Notes: generated by a model not told the origin, from the letters alone. Shown: positions 43,984 through 52,651, counted from the first letter of the stretch. The stretch is 52,684 nucleotides of DNA from Ruminococcaceae bacterium UBA7101 (GCA_002493325.1 DKYL01000091.1:1-52684); one strand, 5' to 3'. Numbers and translations: made by a program.

Positions 43984-45378
43984 ATGGAACAAAGTAAAAG
44001 AAGCAGCTTCAGCGGTTCTTTGGGATTTATTTTAGCCGCTGCAGGCAGTGCTGTAGGACTCGGAAACATCTGGCGTTTTCCCTATCTGGCTGCTAAGGAT
44101 AACGGAGGATTATTTATTTTAATCTACATCATCCTTGCACTTACATTCGGCTTTACACTGCTCACAACAGAAATTGCCATTGGAAGAAAAACAAAGCAAA
44201 GCCCGTTAACTGCATACAAGCTTATCAACAAAAAATTCGGCTTTATCGGCTCTATTGCAACAATCGTTCCCGTATTAATTCTGCCATACTACTGTACAAT
44301 CGGCGGCTGGGTAATAAAATATTTTATCACCTTTTTGACCGGTGATGGTGTTAAGGCTGCTGGCGACGGATATTTTACAGGCTTTATAACTGACACGATA
44401 TCACCGCTGGCACTTATGGTGGTATTTCTGCTGATTACATCCATCGTAATCATAGGCGGTGTTAATAAGGGTATTGAAAAGCTCAGCAAGGTGCTTATGC
44501 CGATACTGCTTATTCTTGTAATCGGTATTTCAATTTACTCACTCACACTCAGCCACACAACTGATGAAGGCATTACAAGAACAGGTCTTGACGGATTAAA
44601 GATTTATTTAATCCCGAGCGTCGAAAATCTCACTGTTAAAGAGTTCTTTATCACGCTTATGGATGCTATGGGTCAGTTGTTCTTCTCCATCAGCGTTGCT
44701 ATGGGTATTATGGTTGCATACGGCTCATATGTAAGTGATGATACCAACCTGATGAAATCCATTAATCAGATTGAAATTTTTGACACGCTTGTTGCCCTGC
44801 TTGCAGGTATGATGATTGTTCCTGCAGTGTTCGTATTTATGGGCAAAGAGGGTATGTCAGCAGGTCCCGGACTGATGTTTGTTTCGCTGCCTAAGGTATT
44901 TGAAAATATGGGCAGTATAGGCACTGTTATCGGCATACTGTTCTTCCTTATGGTACTGTTTGCTGCTATCACCTCCTCTGTTTCCATTATGGAGGCAATC
45001 GTTTCAAGCATTATGGACAGATTCAAGCTGTCAAGGAAAAAAAGTGCAGTTATCGTTCTTGTTTACGCACTTGTATTTGGTACAATCGTATGCCTTGGCT
45101 ACAACAAATTTTACTTTGAGCTCAAGCTGCCTAACGGCTCAATCGGTCAGATTCTTGATGTATTTGATTATCTCAGCAATAATATTCTTATGCCGCTGCT
45201 TGCATTGTTCACCTGCATTCTTATCGGCTGGGTTGCTAAGCCAAAAACAATTATTGATGAGGTTACAAAGAACGGTGAAAAATTCGGCAGAAAATTTATT
45301 TACACCGCAACCATCAAATTTATCGCTCCGATACTGCTGTTTGTTCTTCTGCTTCAGGCGACCGGTATTATCAAATAA
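43984..45378 (+). CDS. Sodium-dependent transporter, NSS/SNF family
   Basis: A 464 aa membrane protein with 11-12 helices, related to LeuT, MhsT and Tyt1, which take up amino acids with Na+. The first helix motif GSAVGLGNIWRFPYLAAKDNGG holds the Na+ and substrate site. SISVAMGIMVAYGSYV forms the unwound sixth helix, with FFSIS before it. Substrate is probably a hydrophobic or aromatic amino acid, but it cannot be settled from motifs. It is monocistronic with its own promoter and terminator. Confidence 0.93.
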   Translation: MEQSKRSSFSGSLGFILAAAGSAVGLGNIWRFPYLAAKDNGGLFILIYIILALTFGFTLLTTEIAIGRKTKQSPLTAYKLINKKFGFIGSIATIVPVLILPYYCTIGGWVIKYFITFLTGDGVKAAGDGYFTGFITDTISPLALMVVFLLITSIVIIGGVNKGIEKLSKVLMPILLILVIGISIYSLTLSHTTDEGITRTGLDGLKIYLIPSVENLTVKEFFITLMDAMGQLFFSISVAMGIMVAYGSYVSDDTNLMKSINQIEIFDTLVALLAGMMIVPAVFVFMGKEGMSAGPGLMFVSLPKVFENMGSIGTVIGILFFLMVLFAAITSSVSIMEAIVSSIMDRFKLSRKKSAVIVLVYALVFGTIVCLGYNKFYFELKLPNGSIGQILDVFDYLSNNILMPLLALFTCILIGWVAKPKTIIDEVTKNGEKFGRKFIYTATIKFIAPILLFVLLLQATGIIK

Positions 45379-45396
45379 CAGTATTAATCTTCAGAA

Positions 45397-45426
45397 TCCC
45401 TGCTGTTCCTCAGCAGGGAGTTTTTT
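45397..45426 (+). terminator. Rho-independent terminator
   Basis: A perfect 9 bp stem (TCCCTGCTG 45397-45405 / 45411-45419) with a TTCCT loop and six T residues, right after the symporter gene. Confidence 0.9.
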
Positions 45427-45456
45427 GTGCATATTTAACAAGATTACAAATATTCA

Positions 45457-45484
45457 TTGCATTATTTTATTAATATGTTATAGT
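45457..45484 (+). promoter_or_regulatory. Sigma-A promoter of gdhA
   Basis: TTGCAT (45457-45462), a 16 nt spacer and TATAGT (45479-45484) lie about 50 bases before the gdhA ATG at 45536. Confidence 0.55.
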
Positions 45485-45535
45485 ATTATTAGCAATAAAA
45501 TACGAATTGCTGAATTAAAATACGGGGGTAGGAAA

Positions 45536-46885
45536 ATGAACGAGTACATTGAAAATGTAATTAAAACAGTTAAACGGAGAGACAACGCTAAGCCTGAATA
45601 CATACAGTGCGTTAAAGAGGTTTTCCGTTCGCTTGAAAAGGTAATTGAACAGCATCCTGAATATGTTGAGGATGACCTTTTAACACGAATGGCAGAGCCT
45701 GACAGGCTCATCACATTCCGCATAGCATGGGTTGATGATGCAGGCAAAACACAGATAAACCGCGGATACAGAGTTCAGTTTAATTCAAGCATCGGTCCAT
45801 ACAAGGGCGGACTTCGTTTTCACCCCAGTGTTAACTCATCCATTATGTATTTCTTAGGCTTTGAACAGACCTTTAAAAATTCTCTTACAGGACTTCCTAT
45901 GGGCGGTGCAAAGGGCGGCTCTGACTTTGATCCAAGGGGCAGAAGCAAGGGTGAAATTATGCGTTTCTGTCAGGCATTTATGACAGAGCTTTACAGACAC
46001 ATAGGTCCTAATGTTGACGTACCTGCAGGTGACATAGGTGTAGGCTCAAGGGAAATCGGCTTTTTATTCGGACAATATAAAAGAATATCCGATGCCTTTG
46101 AAAACGGCGTTATCACAGGCAAGGGCTTATCCTACGGCGGTTCATTAATCAGACCCGAAGCAACAGGATATGGCGCTGTATACTACACCTGCGAGGTATT
46201 CAAACACGAAAATGATGACATAAAAGGCAAAACCTTCGGCATTTCAGGCTTCGGTAATGTTGCCTGGGGCGCATGCAAAAAGATTGCAGAGCTTGGCGGC
46301 ATACCTGTTACCATTTCAGGACCTGACGGATATGTTTATAACAAGGACGGAATTATTACCGAGGAAAAACTCAATTATCTTCTTGAAATGAGGGCGTCAG
46401 GCAGGGACAGATGTGAGGACTATGCTGACAAATTCGGTGTCCCCTTCTTCAAGGGTCAGAAGCCATGGGGTGTTAAGGTTGATGTTGCTATGCCTTGTGC
46501 AACACAAAATGAAATCGGCATAACCGAGGCAAAACAGATTATTGCCAACGGCACAAAATATTACATTGAGGTTGCAAATATGCCCACAACAGAGGAGGCA
46601 CTCAACCTGTTTATGGAAACGGAGGGTGTTATTGTTGCACCGTCAAAGGCTGTTAACGCAGGCGGTGTATGCGTATCCGGTCTTGAAATGAGTCAGAACA
46701 GCCAGCGTCTTTCCTGGACTGCCGAGGAGGTTGACGAAAAGCTGCATACGGCTATGATTAACATACACAAAAATTCCGTTGCTGCCGCTGAAAAATACGG
46801 TCTTGGCTACAATCTTGTTGCAGGCGCTAATATTGCGGGCTTTGAAAAGGTTGCTGAGGCAATGATGGAACAGGGAATCTATTAA
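45536..46885 (+). CDS. gdhA: NADP-type glutamate dehydrogenase
   Basis: A 449 aa hexameric-type glutamate dehydrogenase that makes glutamate from 2-oxoglutarate and ammonium. Seen: GPYKGGLRFHPSV and GLPMGGAKGGSDFDP with the substrate and catalytic lysines, PAGDIGVGSREIGFL, and the Rossmann G-F-G-N-V-A-W of the coenzyme domain. Length and the FGNVAWGA stretch fit the biosynthetic family. ATG 45536 with TAGGAAA upstream is the real start; an open frame reaching back to 44960 runs through the symporter gene in another frame. Monocistronic, with promoter and terminator. Confidence 0.95.
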   Translation: MNEYIENVIKTVKRRDNAKPEYIQCVKEVFRSLEKVIEQHPEYVEDDLLTRMAEPDRLITFRIAWVDDAGKTQINRGYRVQFNSSIGPYKGGLRFHPSVNSSIMYFLGFEQTFKNSLTGLPMGGAKGGSDFDPRGRSKGEIMRFCQAFMTELYRHIGPNVDVPAGDIGVGSREIGFLFGQYKRISDAFENGVITGKGLSYGGSLIRPEATGYGAVYYTCEVFKHENDDIKGKTFGISGFGNVAWGACKKIAELGGIPVTISGPDGYVYNKDGIITEEKLNYLLEMRASGRDRCEDYADKFGVPFFKGQKPWGVKVDVAMPCATQNEIGITEAKQIIANGTKYYIEVANMPTTEEALNLFMETEGVIVAPSKAVNAGGVCVSGLEMSQNSQRLSWTAEEVDEKLHTAMINIHKNSVAAAEKYGLGYNLVAGANIAGFEKVAEAMMEQGIY

Positions 46886-46897
46886 ATAATCGACAAA

Positions 46898-46926
46898 AAA
46901 GCGGTGTTTGCAACACCGCTTTTTTT
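46898..46926 (+). terminator. Rho-independent terminator
   Basis: A perfect 11 bp stem (AAAGCGGTGTT 46898-46908 / 46912-46922) with a 3-base loop and a run of T residues after gdhA. Confidence 0.9.
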
Positions 46927-46938
46927 AACAATTAACTA

Positions 46939-46967
46939 TTGTCATAGTATAATCTATCTGCTATAAT
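46939..46967 (+). promoter_or_regulatory. Sigma-A promoter of the PurF-like gene
   Basis: TTGTCA (46939-46944), a 17 nt spacer and TATAAT (46962-46967) lie 33 bases before the ATG at 47001. No purine-riboswitch fold is visible in the short leader. Confidence 0.7.
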
Positions 46968-47000
46968 ACATACGCAAACTAAATTTAGAGAGGAACTGCT

Positions 47001-48407
47001 ATGGGAGGATTTTTTGCAACTGCATCTAAAGAGGACTGCGTTTTTGACCTGTTCTTTGGTACTGACTACCATTCACACCTTGGCACAAGACGTGCAGGTA
47101 TGGCGGTTTACAGTCCTGAGAATGGCTTTGACAAAGCTATCCACAACATTGAAAATGCACCCTTTAGAACAAAATTCACGAAAGAATCAAACGAAATGAA
47201 GGGCAACTACGGTATTGGCTGTATCTCGGATTTTGAAGCACAGCCGATTTTGGTTCGCTCACATCACGGCACTTTTGCAATCACAACAGTGGGTAAAATC
47301 AACAATGCGGATGAAATAGTTGATCAGATCGTTAAAACCAACACCCACTTTTTTGAAATGCAAAACGGCGATATAAACCCCACAGAGCTTGTGGCTGCCA
47401 TTATCAATCAGAAAGAAAACTTTATTGACGGTATAAGATATGCACAGGAGCTGATTGACGGCTCAATGAGTATGCTCATATTAACACCAAAGGGTGTTTA
47501 CTGTGCAAGGGATAAAATGGGCAGAACGCCTATTGTGATAGGAAAAAAGGCTGAAGGCTTCTGCGCAAGTTTTGAAAGCTTTGCTTATCTCAATCTCGGC
47601 TACACGGATTATAAAGAGCTTGGTCCCGGCGAGATTGTTGTTATGAATGAAAACGAGGTTAAAACCTTAGTACCTGCCGGTGACAAAATGAAAATCTGCA
47701 CTTTCCTGTGGATTTACTATGGTTACCCAAGCTCATCATACGAAGGCATCAGTGTTGAAAAAATGAGATATAAATGCGGACAGGCTCTTGCTAAAAGAGA
47801 TGACGCTAAGCCCGATATTGTTGCAGGTGTTCCCGACAGCGGTATTGCACACGCAATCGGTTACTCAAACGAATCAGGTATACCTTTTTCAAGACCTTTT
47901 GTTAAATACACGCCCACATGGCCACGTTCCTTTATGCCGACACATCAGAGCAAAAGAAACCTGATTGCTAAAATGAAGCTTATTCCGATTCACGACCTGA
48001 TTGAGGGAAAAAGCCTTTTGCTTATTGATGACTCAATTGTTCGCGGAACTCAGCTCAGAGAAACAACGGAGTTTTTATATGACAGCGGTGCAAAAGAGGT
48101 GCATATCCGCCCTGCATGTCCGCCGTTGTTCTATGGCTGTAAATACCTGAATTTCTCACGCTCAACAAGCGAGATGGAACTGATTACACGCAGAGTAATC
48201 GAGGAGCTTGAGGGTGATAATGTAAGTGATGAGATAATCAAGGAATACACTGATCCCGACAGTGAAAAATACCAGAATATGGTTGACAGGATTTGTGAAA
48301 AGCTTCATTTTACTTCGCTTAAATTCCACCGCCTTGATGATATGATTGACGCTGTGGGAATAGGTGCCGACAAGCTTTGCACATACTGCTGGAACGGTGA
48401 AGAATAA
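47001..48407 (+). CDS. PurF-like amidophosphoribosyltransferase paralogue lacking the catalytic N-terminal Cys
   Basis: A 468 aa protein with the two-domain layout of PurF. The N-terminal Ntn-hydrolase (glutaminase) fold covers about 1-235, followed by a PRPP-binding phosphoribosyltransferase domain with LLIDDSIVRGTQL near residue 343. True PurF starts M-C-G after processing, and Cys1 releases ammonia from glutamine. Here the start reads M-G-G-F-F, so that nucleophile is absent, while R-R-A-G-M-A-V and the PRPP site remain. It may use free ammonia, as gdhA beside it does, or serve another role. I recall similar M-G-G-F-F proteins in other clostridia. GAGAGGAA precedes the ATG. Confidence 0.85.
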   Translation: MGGFFATASKEDCVFDLFFGTDYHSHLGTRRAGMAVYSPENGFDKAIHNIENAPFRTKFTKESNEMKGNYGIGCISDFEAQPILVRSHHGTFAITTVGKINNADEIVDQIVKTNTHFFEMQNGDINPTELVAAIINQKENFIDGIRYAQELIDGSMSMLILTPKGVYCARDKMGRTPIVIGKKAEGFCASFESFAYLNLGYTDYKELGPGEIVVMNENEVKTLVPAGDKMKICTFLWIYYGYPSSSYEGISVEKMRYKCGQALAKRDDAKPDIVAGVPDSGIAHAIGYSNESGIPFSRPFVKYTPTWPRSFMPTHQSKRNLIAKMKLIPIHDLIEGKSLLLIDDSIVRGTQLRETTEFLYDSGAKEVHIRPACPPLFYGCKYLNFSRSTSEMELITRRVIEELEGDNVSDEIIKEYTDPDSEKYQNMVDRICEKLHFTSLKFHRLDDMIDAVGIGADKLCTYCWNGEE

Positions 48408-48420
48408 CAATATATATAAA

Positions 48421-48448
48421 AACGTCGCTGAAAACAGCGACGTTTTTT
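48421..48448 (+). terminator. Rho-independent terminator between convergent genes
   Basis: A perfect 10 bp stem (AACGTCGCTG 48421-48430 / 48435-48444) with an AAAA loop and T run. The A tract on the other side lets it serve the convergent GH95-like gene as well. Confidence 0.9.
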
Positions 48449-48459
48449 GTTGCAAAATA

Positions 48460-51108
48460 TTACTTGCTGAATGAAACTGTTTTTGTTTCACCTGCTTTAA
48501 ATACTAATTTCTGTGTTTCTTCACCATAGCTCACAGAAATTTCCTGGTCAATTTGTGAGGTTATTGCGGCATCCACCTTGCCCGCAGTTATATCCCAGCT
48601 CAAGCTGTCAACAGTTGCTCTTGTTCTGGCTTTGATGCCTGTTATTTCGCCTTTGTCAAAGCCGTCAATCAATGCGGGCAGAAGCTCAATTTCACCTGTG
48701 TTTGAGTAAACCAAAGCCTCATTGATAATACCAAGATAGCCGATTGCAAAGTCTGTGCAGTAACAGCTTCCCTGATCATAGTCGTGGTTTGTCATAAGCG
48801 AATCGTAACGAATTTTATGATTCATAAGATTAAGAAGTGCATCTGTAAGGCTGTCACTGTCCTTAAGTCTTGCAGCAATAAGTGAACGGTGAACAAGTGC
48901 ATGTGATGCCTCATTCTCACTCTCACGGTTGAAAATTGCCTGATTGCAGGCTTTTGCCAAATCATCGTTATTCTGTGTTTCGAATAAAGGCCATACGCAG
49001 TACAAATGACTTAAATGCCTATGCTCGTTATTCTCCTCAAAGGATGTTGTTGCCCACTCCTTGAGTGCTCCTGTTTCGTCATACAGATACGGCGGAAGCT
49101 TATCCATAAGCTCCTGCCACTGAGAAGTGTCTGCATCAGGTGTAACATCCTGCATTACTGAAATGAGCATTTCCAGATTATCACGGCAGGCAGAAATGTC
49201 AATAGCACAGTTGGCATCACTGGGGCTTGGATAATTCGCAGGATTATTTTCAGGTGAATAGCTTGGAAGAATACAGTAGCTTTCACCCTCAAGCAATTCG
49301 GTTTTGCCCTTTTCATAATGGATTGCGCCGTCTTTATCCGTGTAATACTCAGGAGTCATAAGCTGCTGCCAGTAGTTAGCGGATTTTGTTAAAAGCGGAA
49401 GGAGTATATCCTCTTCGAGTCTTAAATATCCCCTGTCATTGACTGCTTTGACATCCTTGTCTGTCATATCAAGAATTGACTTGATTGCGTTCAGATCAAA
49501 TTCATCACTAAGCGGAATATGGATATTTCCGTAGGTCATCAGTGTTTCATAAAGTGGCTGCAGCATCCAGGATGTACCTGCATTCCAGTATCTGAATGGG
49601 TAAGGATAACAGGTTTCAGTAATAACCGCTTTGTCACCGTCTGTATTTACAGGTGCCTGAATTGCATTTTTAAAGCCGTGGGTGGCGTATGCATTTTCCT
49701 CCCAGTCAGGAAGCTGACGGAGAATAAAGTATGTATAGCCAACAGGACTTGATGCAATATTGCCTGTATTCATTGAAGAGGTCTGAAGGTTAACATTGGC
49801 ATCCATTGTGTACTTGCTGCCCCAGCCTGTATCAAACTCGCCTGTCCACATACCGTAAAGACGGCTTGTTGAATAACCGCTGCAGCAAAGATATGCATAA
49901 CGACCTGCATAATATGTACGCTGTGCAAGAGCAAGATTAATCTCTTTTTTGCCTTTCTGCTCTTTTAACAGTGCTTCGTTTGATTTATCGCTGTCCTCAA
50001 GGCTGATTGTCACTGCATCAAACTGTGGCTGATAAATTGACAGATGATTTTTGAGAGCAGTATCATAGTCAAAGCTGCCACCCTGTGCATATTTATCAAC
50101 AACTGCTTTGGATTGATTTGCAAGAGATGTAATGAGAGCAAAATCCTCCTGACTGTCAAAAGCATCAAACTTGCCCATATTGTAATCTCTGTCTGAAATT
50201 GTAACAAGGTACACAGAATCCGCGTCGGTTATTTTTATACCTTCGTTTTTACTGCCGACAAACTGATCTTCATCCATATTTTTCTTAAGCTCAACATTTT
50301 CCTTTTTACCGTCAGTTACGACATAAGTGAGTGTTGCATAACCGCCGTCAATAAGCTCGCTGTTCTCATAATTCGGATAATGAGCCACAAGAGCAAGATA
50401 GTCGGAATTTTCATCCACCGGCTTCTTATATTTAAGATTTACTTCATCGCCGTTGCCGAAATTCGCCATACTTGCCAAATCGTCAAAGGACAGTGTCATA
50501 TTGAGCTTTGCACCATCAGATGACTTGGTGAGCTTGGTTATAACTGCACCATCTGCCATGGATGTAAAGGATGTTCTGTCCCATTTGCCGTCGTTGTTCT
50601 CATAATGGACACCTGTCTGCGAGGACTCATAATCGGTATATCTGACATAATTGTTTTCGCCCTTGCCGTCAAGAGCAATTCTTAACTGACCGCCGGGATG
50701 AAAACGATAAACATCATCATAATTTGCATTATCAACAATATCCTGACCTGTTGCTATGTTCTGCTTAACTGTTTCAAGCTCGTCAAAGGTTTCAGGGCAA
50801 TAGCGGACATTCGGATTCGGCATAATAAAATGCATATTCTGGAAAATAAATGTATCACTGTAAGGTGAACCGCTTTCAACAAAGCCCTGCATTCCGTTGC
50901 CTGACACCATACCCTCTCTCCAGCGTTTTGTACTGTTCTTCTTTTTTGCCTTAAGCTCGGTATACTTTTCACTATAGGATATTTTTGAAGTGTCTGAAAA
51001 AAGTGCATCAATCATTGCTTTTTCCACTCCCCCCTTGCTGCAGGCTGTTACAGTAAACAGCAAAGCTGCGCAAAGAATCAAACACATTATTTTTTTTATA
51101 ATTTTCAT
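48460..51108 (-). CDS. Secreted GH95-like glycoside hydrolase, lipoprotein
   Basis: An 882 aa protein with a lipoprotein signal peptide: a Lys-rich start, hydrophobic core, and the lipobox V-T-A-C with Cys23 as lipid anchor. The body resembles GH95 (alpha-L-fucosidase and relatives): RWREGMVSGNGMQGFV near residue 62, a GGQLRI strand, DANVNLQTSSMNTGN in the catalytic barrel, and EHRHLSHLYCVWPLFE, close to the family's HRHLSHLYGLYP. It would act on fucosylated or related host or plant glycans at the cell surface. The N-terminal part is more divergent and the MNYW of classical members reads differently, so specificity is open. AGGTGAT precedes the ATG. Confidence 0.75.
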   Translation of the reverse strand: MKIIKKIMCLILCAALLFTVTACSKGGVEKAMIDALFSDTSKISYSEKYTELKAKKKNSTKRWREGMVSGNGMQGFVESGSPYSDTFIFQNMHFIMPNPNVRYCPETFDELETVKQNIATGQDIVDNANYDDVYRFHPGGQLRIALDGKGENNYVRYTDYESSQTGVHYENNDGKWDRTSFTSMADGAVITKLTKSSDGAKLNMTLSFDDLASMANFGNGDEVNLKYKKPVDENSDYLALVAHYPNYENSELIDGGYATLTYVVTDGKKENVELKKNMDEDQFVGSKNEGIKITDADSVYLVTISDRDYNMGKFDAFDSQEDFALITSLANQSKAVVDKYAQGGSFDYDTALKNHLSIYQPQFDAVTISLEDSDKSNEALLKEQKGKKEINLALAQRTYYAGRYAYLCCSGYSTSRLYGMWTGEFDTGWGSKYTMDANVNLQTSSMNTGNIASSPVGYTYFILRQLPDWEENAYATHGFKNAIQAPVNTDGDKAVITETCYPYPFRYWNAGTSWMLQPLYETLMTYGNIHIPLSDEFDLNAIKSILDMTDKDVKAVNDRGYLRLEEDILLPLLTKSANYWQQLMTPEYYTDKDGAIHYEKGKTELLEGESYCILPSYSPENNPANYPSPSDANCAIDISACRDNLEMLISVMQDVTPDADTSQWQELMDKLPPYLYDETGALKEWATTSFEENNEHRHLSHLYCVWPLFETQNNDDLAKACNQAIFNRESENEASHALVHRSLIAARLKDSDSLTDALLNLMNHKIRYDSLMTNHDYDQGSCYCTDFAIGYLGIINEALVYSNTGEIELLPALIDGFDKGEITGIKARTRATVDSLSWDITAGKVDAAITSQIDQEISVSYGEETQKLVFKAGETKTVSFSK

Positions 51109-51128
51109 ATAAATATCACCTCGAAAAA

Positions 51129-51134
51129 ATTATA
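51129..51134 (-). promoter_or_regulatory. Putative -10 box of the GH95-like gene
   Basis: On the minus strand a perfect TATAAT (51134-51129) lies about 20 bases before the ATG. The matching -35 (GTATTT at 51157-51152, 17 nt spacer) is poor, as expected of an activator-dependent promoter. It overlaps the left arm of the inverted repeat at 51156-51182. Confidence 0.5.
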
Positions 51135-51155
51135 ACATATCGGTTATCATAAAAT

Positions 51156-51182
51156 ACGACATTTTCTTTACAAATATGTCGT
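51156..51182. repeat. Inverted repeat in the GH95/AraC divergent promoter region
   Basis: Arms ACGACAT (51156-51162) and ATGTCGT (51176-51182) with a 13 nt gap, arm centres 20 bases apart (about two helical turns). The right arm falls in the promoter of the AraC-type gene (51167-51195) and the left arm touches the -35 of the hydrolase gene. It is a good candidate operator for the AraC-type protein. Confidence 0.6.
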
Positions 51183-51195
51183 GTTGCTGTAAAAT
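51167..51195 (+). promoter_or_regulatory. Promoter of the AraC-type regulator gene
   Basis: TTTACA (51167-51172), a 17 nt spacer and TAAAAT (51190-51195) precede the ATG at 51213 by 17 bases. It overlaps the inverted repeat, so autoregulation is likely. Confidence 0.55.
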
Positions 51196-51212
51196 ACAAA
51201 TTGGTGATATTT

Positions 51213-51866
51213 ATGATTAATTTTAAGTGGAACGGAATTGATTTTTCCATAACAGATATAGGCGGAGGTAAGCTCGGTGAAGATATACCGCGCCATGCAC
51301 ACGCTAAGGGAAGCTATGAGCTGCATTTTATAACAGGCGGAAACGGGAAACTGATTACAGACGATAAAGAATACAATCTCAAAAGCGGAGATTTCTTTAT
51401 AACAGGAGAAAACATTTACCATCAGCAAATGGCTGACAAGGAGTATCCTGTCGAAGATGTGTTTCTTATGCTTCAGGCAAATAATACTGCTAAAGCCACT
51501 GCAGTCGGCTCAGTGTTTTTGAGCAACAGATTTTGCTTTCTGTCTGATTTTGACATTACATACGCAATTGCTATATTAAAAGAATACAGACAAAAGCTGC
51601 CTGACTTCAAAAGTGCTGTGGCAGGACTGACTATGAAAACATTGACAGATATAACAAGATTAATGCTGCCTGAAGAATTTACGGATACTATGAATGACAG
51701 CAACCTGAATGACAGACGCTTTGTGCTGATTGAGCAGGCATTTCTGTACAGTGATAATCTGACACTGACAAAGCTTGCAAATACAATCGGACTGTGCGAA
51801 CGGCAAACGCAAAGACTGCTGAAAAAGTATTATGGAAAAAGCTTCAGAGAAATAAAGAAAGCGTGA
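51213..51866 (+). CDS. Short AraC-type regulator with N-terminal cupin
   Basis: A 217 aa protein. The N-terminal half is a cupin sensor (IPRHAHAKGSYELHFITGG ... LKSGDFFI), and the C-terminus holds one helix-turn-helix (NLTLTKLANTIGLCERQTQRLLKKYYGKSF). Usual AraC regulators have two such motifs and about 280 residues; this one stops just after the first recognisable one, and no continuation in other frames is visible beyond the stop. It may be a naturally short form or a truncated gene. It is divergent from the GH95-like gene and is likely to sense a sugar and control it. ATG 51213 is preferred to the TTG 51201. Confidence 0.75.
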   Translation: MINFKWNGIDFSITDIGGGKLGEDIPRHAHAKGSYELHFITGGNGKLITDDKEYNLKSGDFFITGENIYHQQMADKEYPVEDVFLMLQANNTAKATAVGSVFLSNRFCFLSDFDITYAIAILKEYRQKLPDFKSAVAGLTMKTLTDITRLMLPEEFTDTMNDSNLNDRRFVLIEQAFLYSDNLTLTKLANTIGLCERQTQRLLKKYYGKSFREIKKA

Positions 51867-51995
51867 CGATATAGCTGAAATGTCATAATTATTAATAATA
51901 ATAGTAAAATATGGTAACTATATGACCTGCACCTCATAGAACAGTATATAAAAAAATTGTAGAATTTTGTTAGCCCTTTTGGTGAGGTGAACAAA

Positions 51996-52244
51996 ATGAC
52001 TACAATGGACATCTTAAAAAACTATTTTAAAAATGAGTTTGCCAACAGACGTGCTGAGCTTGGATTATCACAAGAGGAAATGGCTGAAAACCTGAACATT
52101 TCACTGCGTTCATATTCTGATCTTGAGCATGGCAAATATTGCTGTTCACTGTCATCATTTATTAATTATGTAAACAACTGCGATGCAGATAAAGATAGGC
52201 TATTCTCTGATTTTGCGGAAATTTTTGAAAACGGTGAAAACTAA
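51996..52244 (+). CDS. Small XRE-family DNA-binding protein
   Basis: An 82 aa protein with a Cro/C1-type helix-turn-helix at about residues 18-55 (RRAELGLSQEEMAENLNISLRSYSDLEHG). It has no other domain. ATG 51996 has AGGTGA 5-6 bases upstream and is preferred to the GTG at 51987. Such small regulators often control neighbouring small genes or serve as antitoxins, but the neighbour at 52353 does not look like a toxin. Confidence 0.8.
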   Translation: MTTMDILKNYFKNEFANRRAELGLSQEEMAENLNISLRSYSDLEHGKYCCSLSSFINYVNNCDADKDRLFSDFAEIFENGEN

Positions 52245-52352
52245 AATAATAACAGTTTATGAAAACTACGTACCTTGATTGAATTGGTTTATTGCATAAA
52301 AAATAATTTGGATATATACGCTAAAATCATAATAGAATAGGAGAATATTTTT

Positions 52353-52538
52353 ATGTTTAGTACCCCAGGCGATGAACTGATTCAAATTGAGGATGTATTG
52401 GAAAACGATGAATACGTCCTCATAAAGGCAATTTATATTGCAGAAAATCAAAGCTATACCGAAATATCGGTTGGCATCAAAGACCCAAACGGCGATATTG
52501 TAAAAATAGTTTGTGTTGATAAATATAAAAACCAATAG
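52353..52538 (+). CDS. Small hypothetical protein
   Basis: A 61 aa acidic protein (MFSTPGDELIQIEDV...) with alternating hydrophobic residues suggesting a small beta fold. There is no signal peptide or membrane helix. TAGGAG lies about 9 bases before the ATG and a terminator follows. Together with the XRE gene it may form a small unit; the 108-base gap between them shows no clear terminator. Family not recognised. Confidence 0.55.
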   Translation: MFSTPGDELIQIEDVLENDEYVLIKAIYIAENQSYTEISVGIKDPNGDIVKIVCVDKYKNQ

Positions 52539-52556
52539 CAGATATTTAAATATTTT

Positions 52557-52586
52557 AAAAAGGCATCTATGAATGATGCCTTTTTT
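52557..52586 (+). terminator. Rho-independent terminator
   Basis: A stem GGCATC (52562-52567) / GATGCC (52575-52580), extended by A-T pairs, with a 7-base loop and six T residues. It ends the small hypothetical gene. Confidence 0.85.
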
Positions 52587-52623
52587 GCTTTCACAATATG
52601 TCTTTATATTTTATGTAAAAAAT

Positions 52624-52649
52624 AAAAGGTATCATTTCTGATACCTTTT
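52624..52649 (-). terminator. Terminator of the tRNA transcript (bidirectional)
   Basis: A perfect 11 bp stem (AAAAGGTATCA 52624-52634 / 52639-52649) with a TTTC loop. Read on the minus strand it lies directly after the tRNA 3' end and is followed by a T-rich stretch. Confidence 0.85.
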
Positions 52650-52651
52650 TG

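Noticed and set aside
44960..45535. A long N-terminal extension of glutamate dehydrogenase
   Set aside because: It overlaps the symporter gene in another frame and crosses its terminator; ATG 45536 with a ribosome binding site gives the normal 449 aa length.
51996..52538. A toxin-antitoxin pair formed by the XRE protein and the 61 aa protein
   Set aside because: The genes are 108 bases apart, the second shows no toxin motif, and the order and spacing do not fit known modules.
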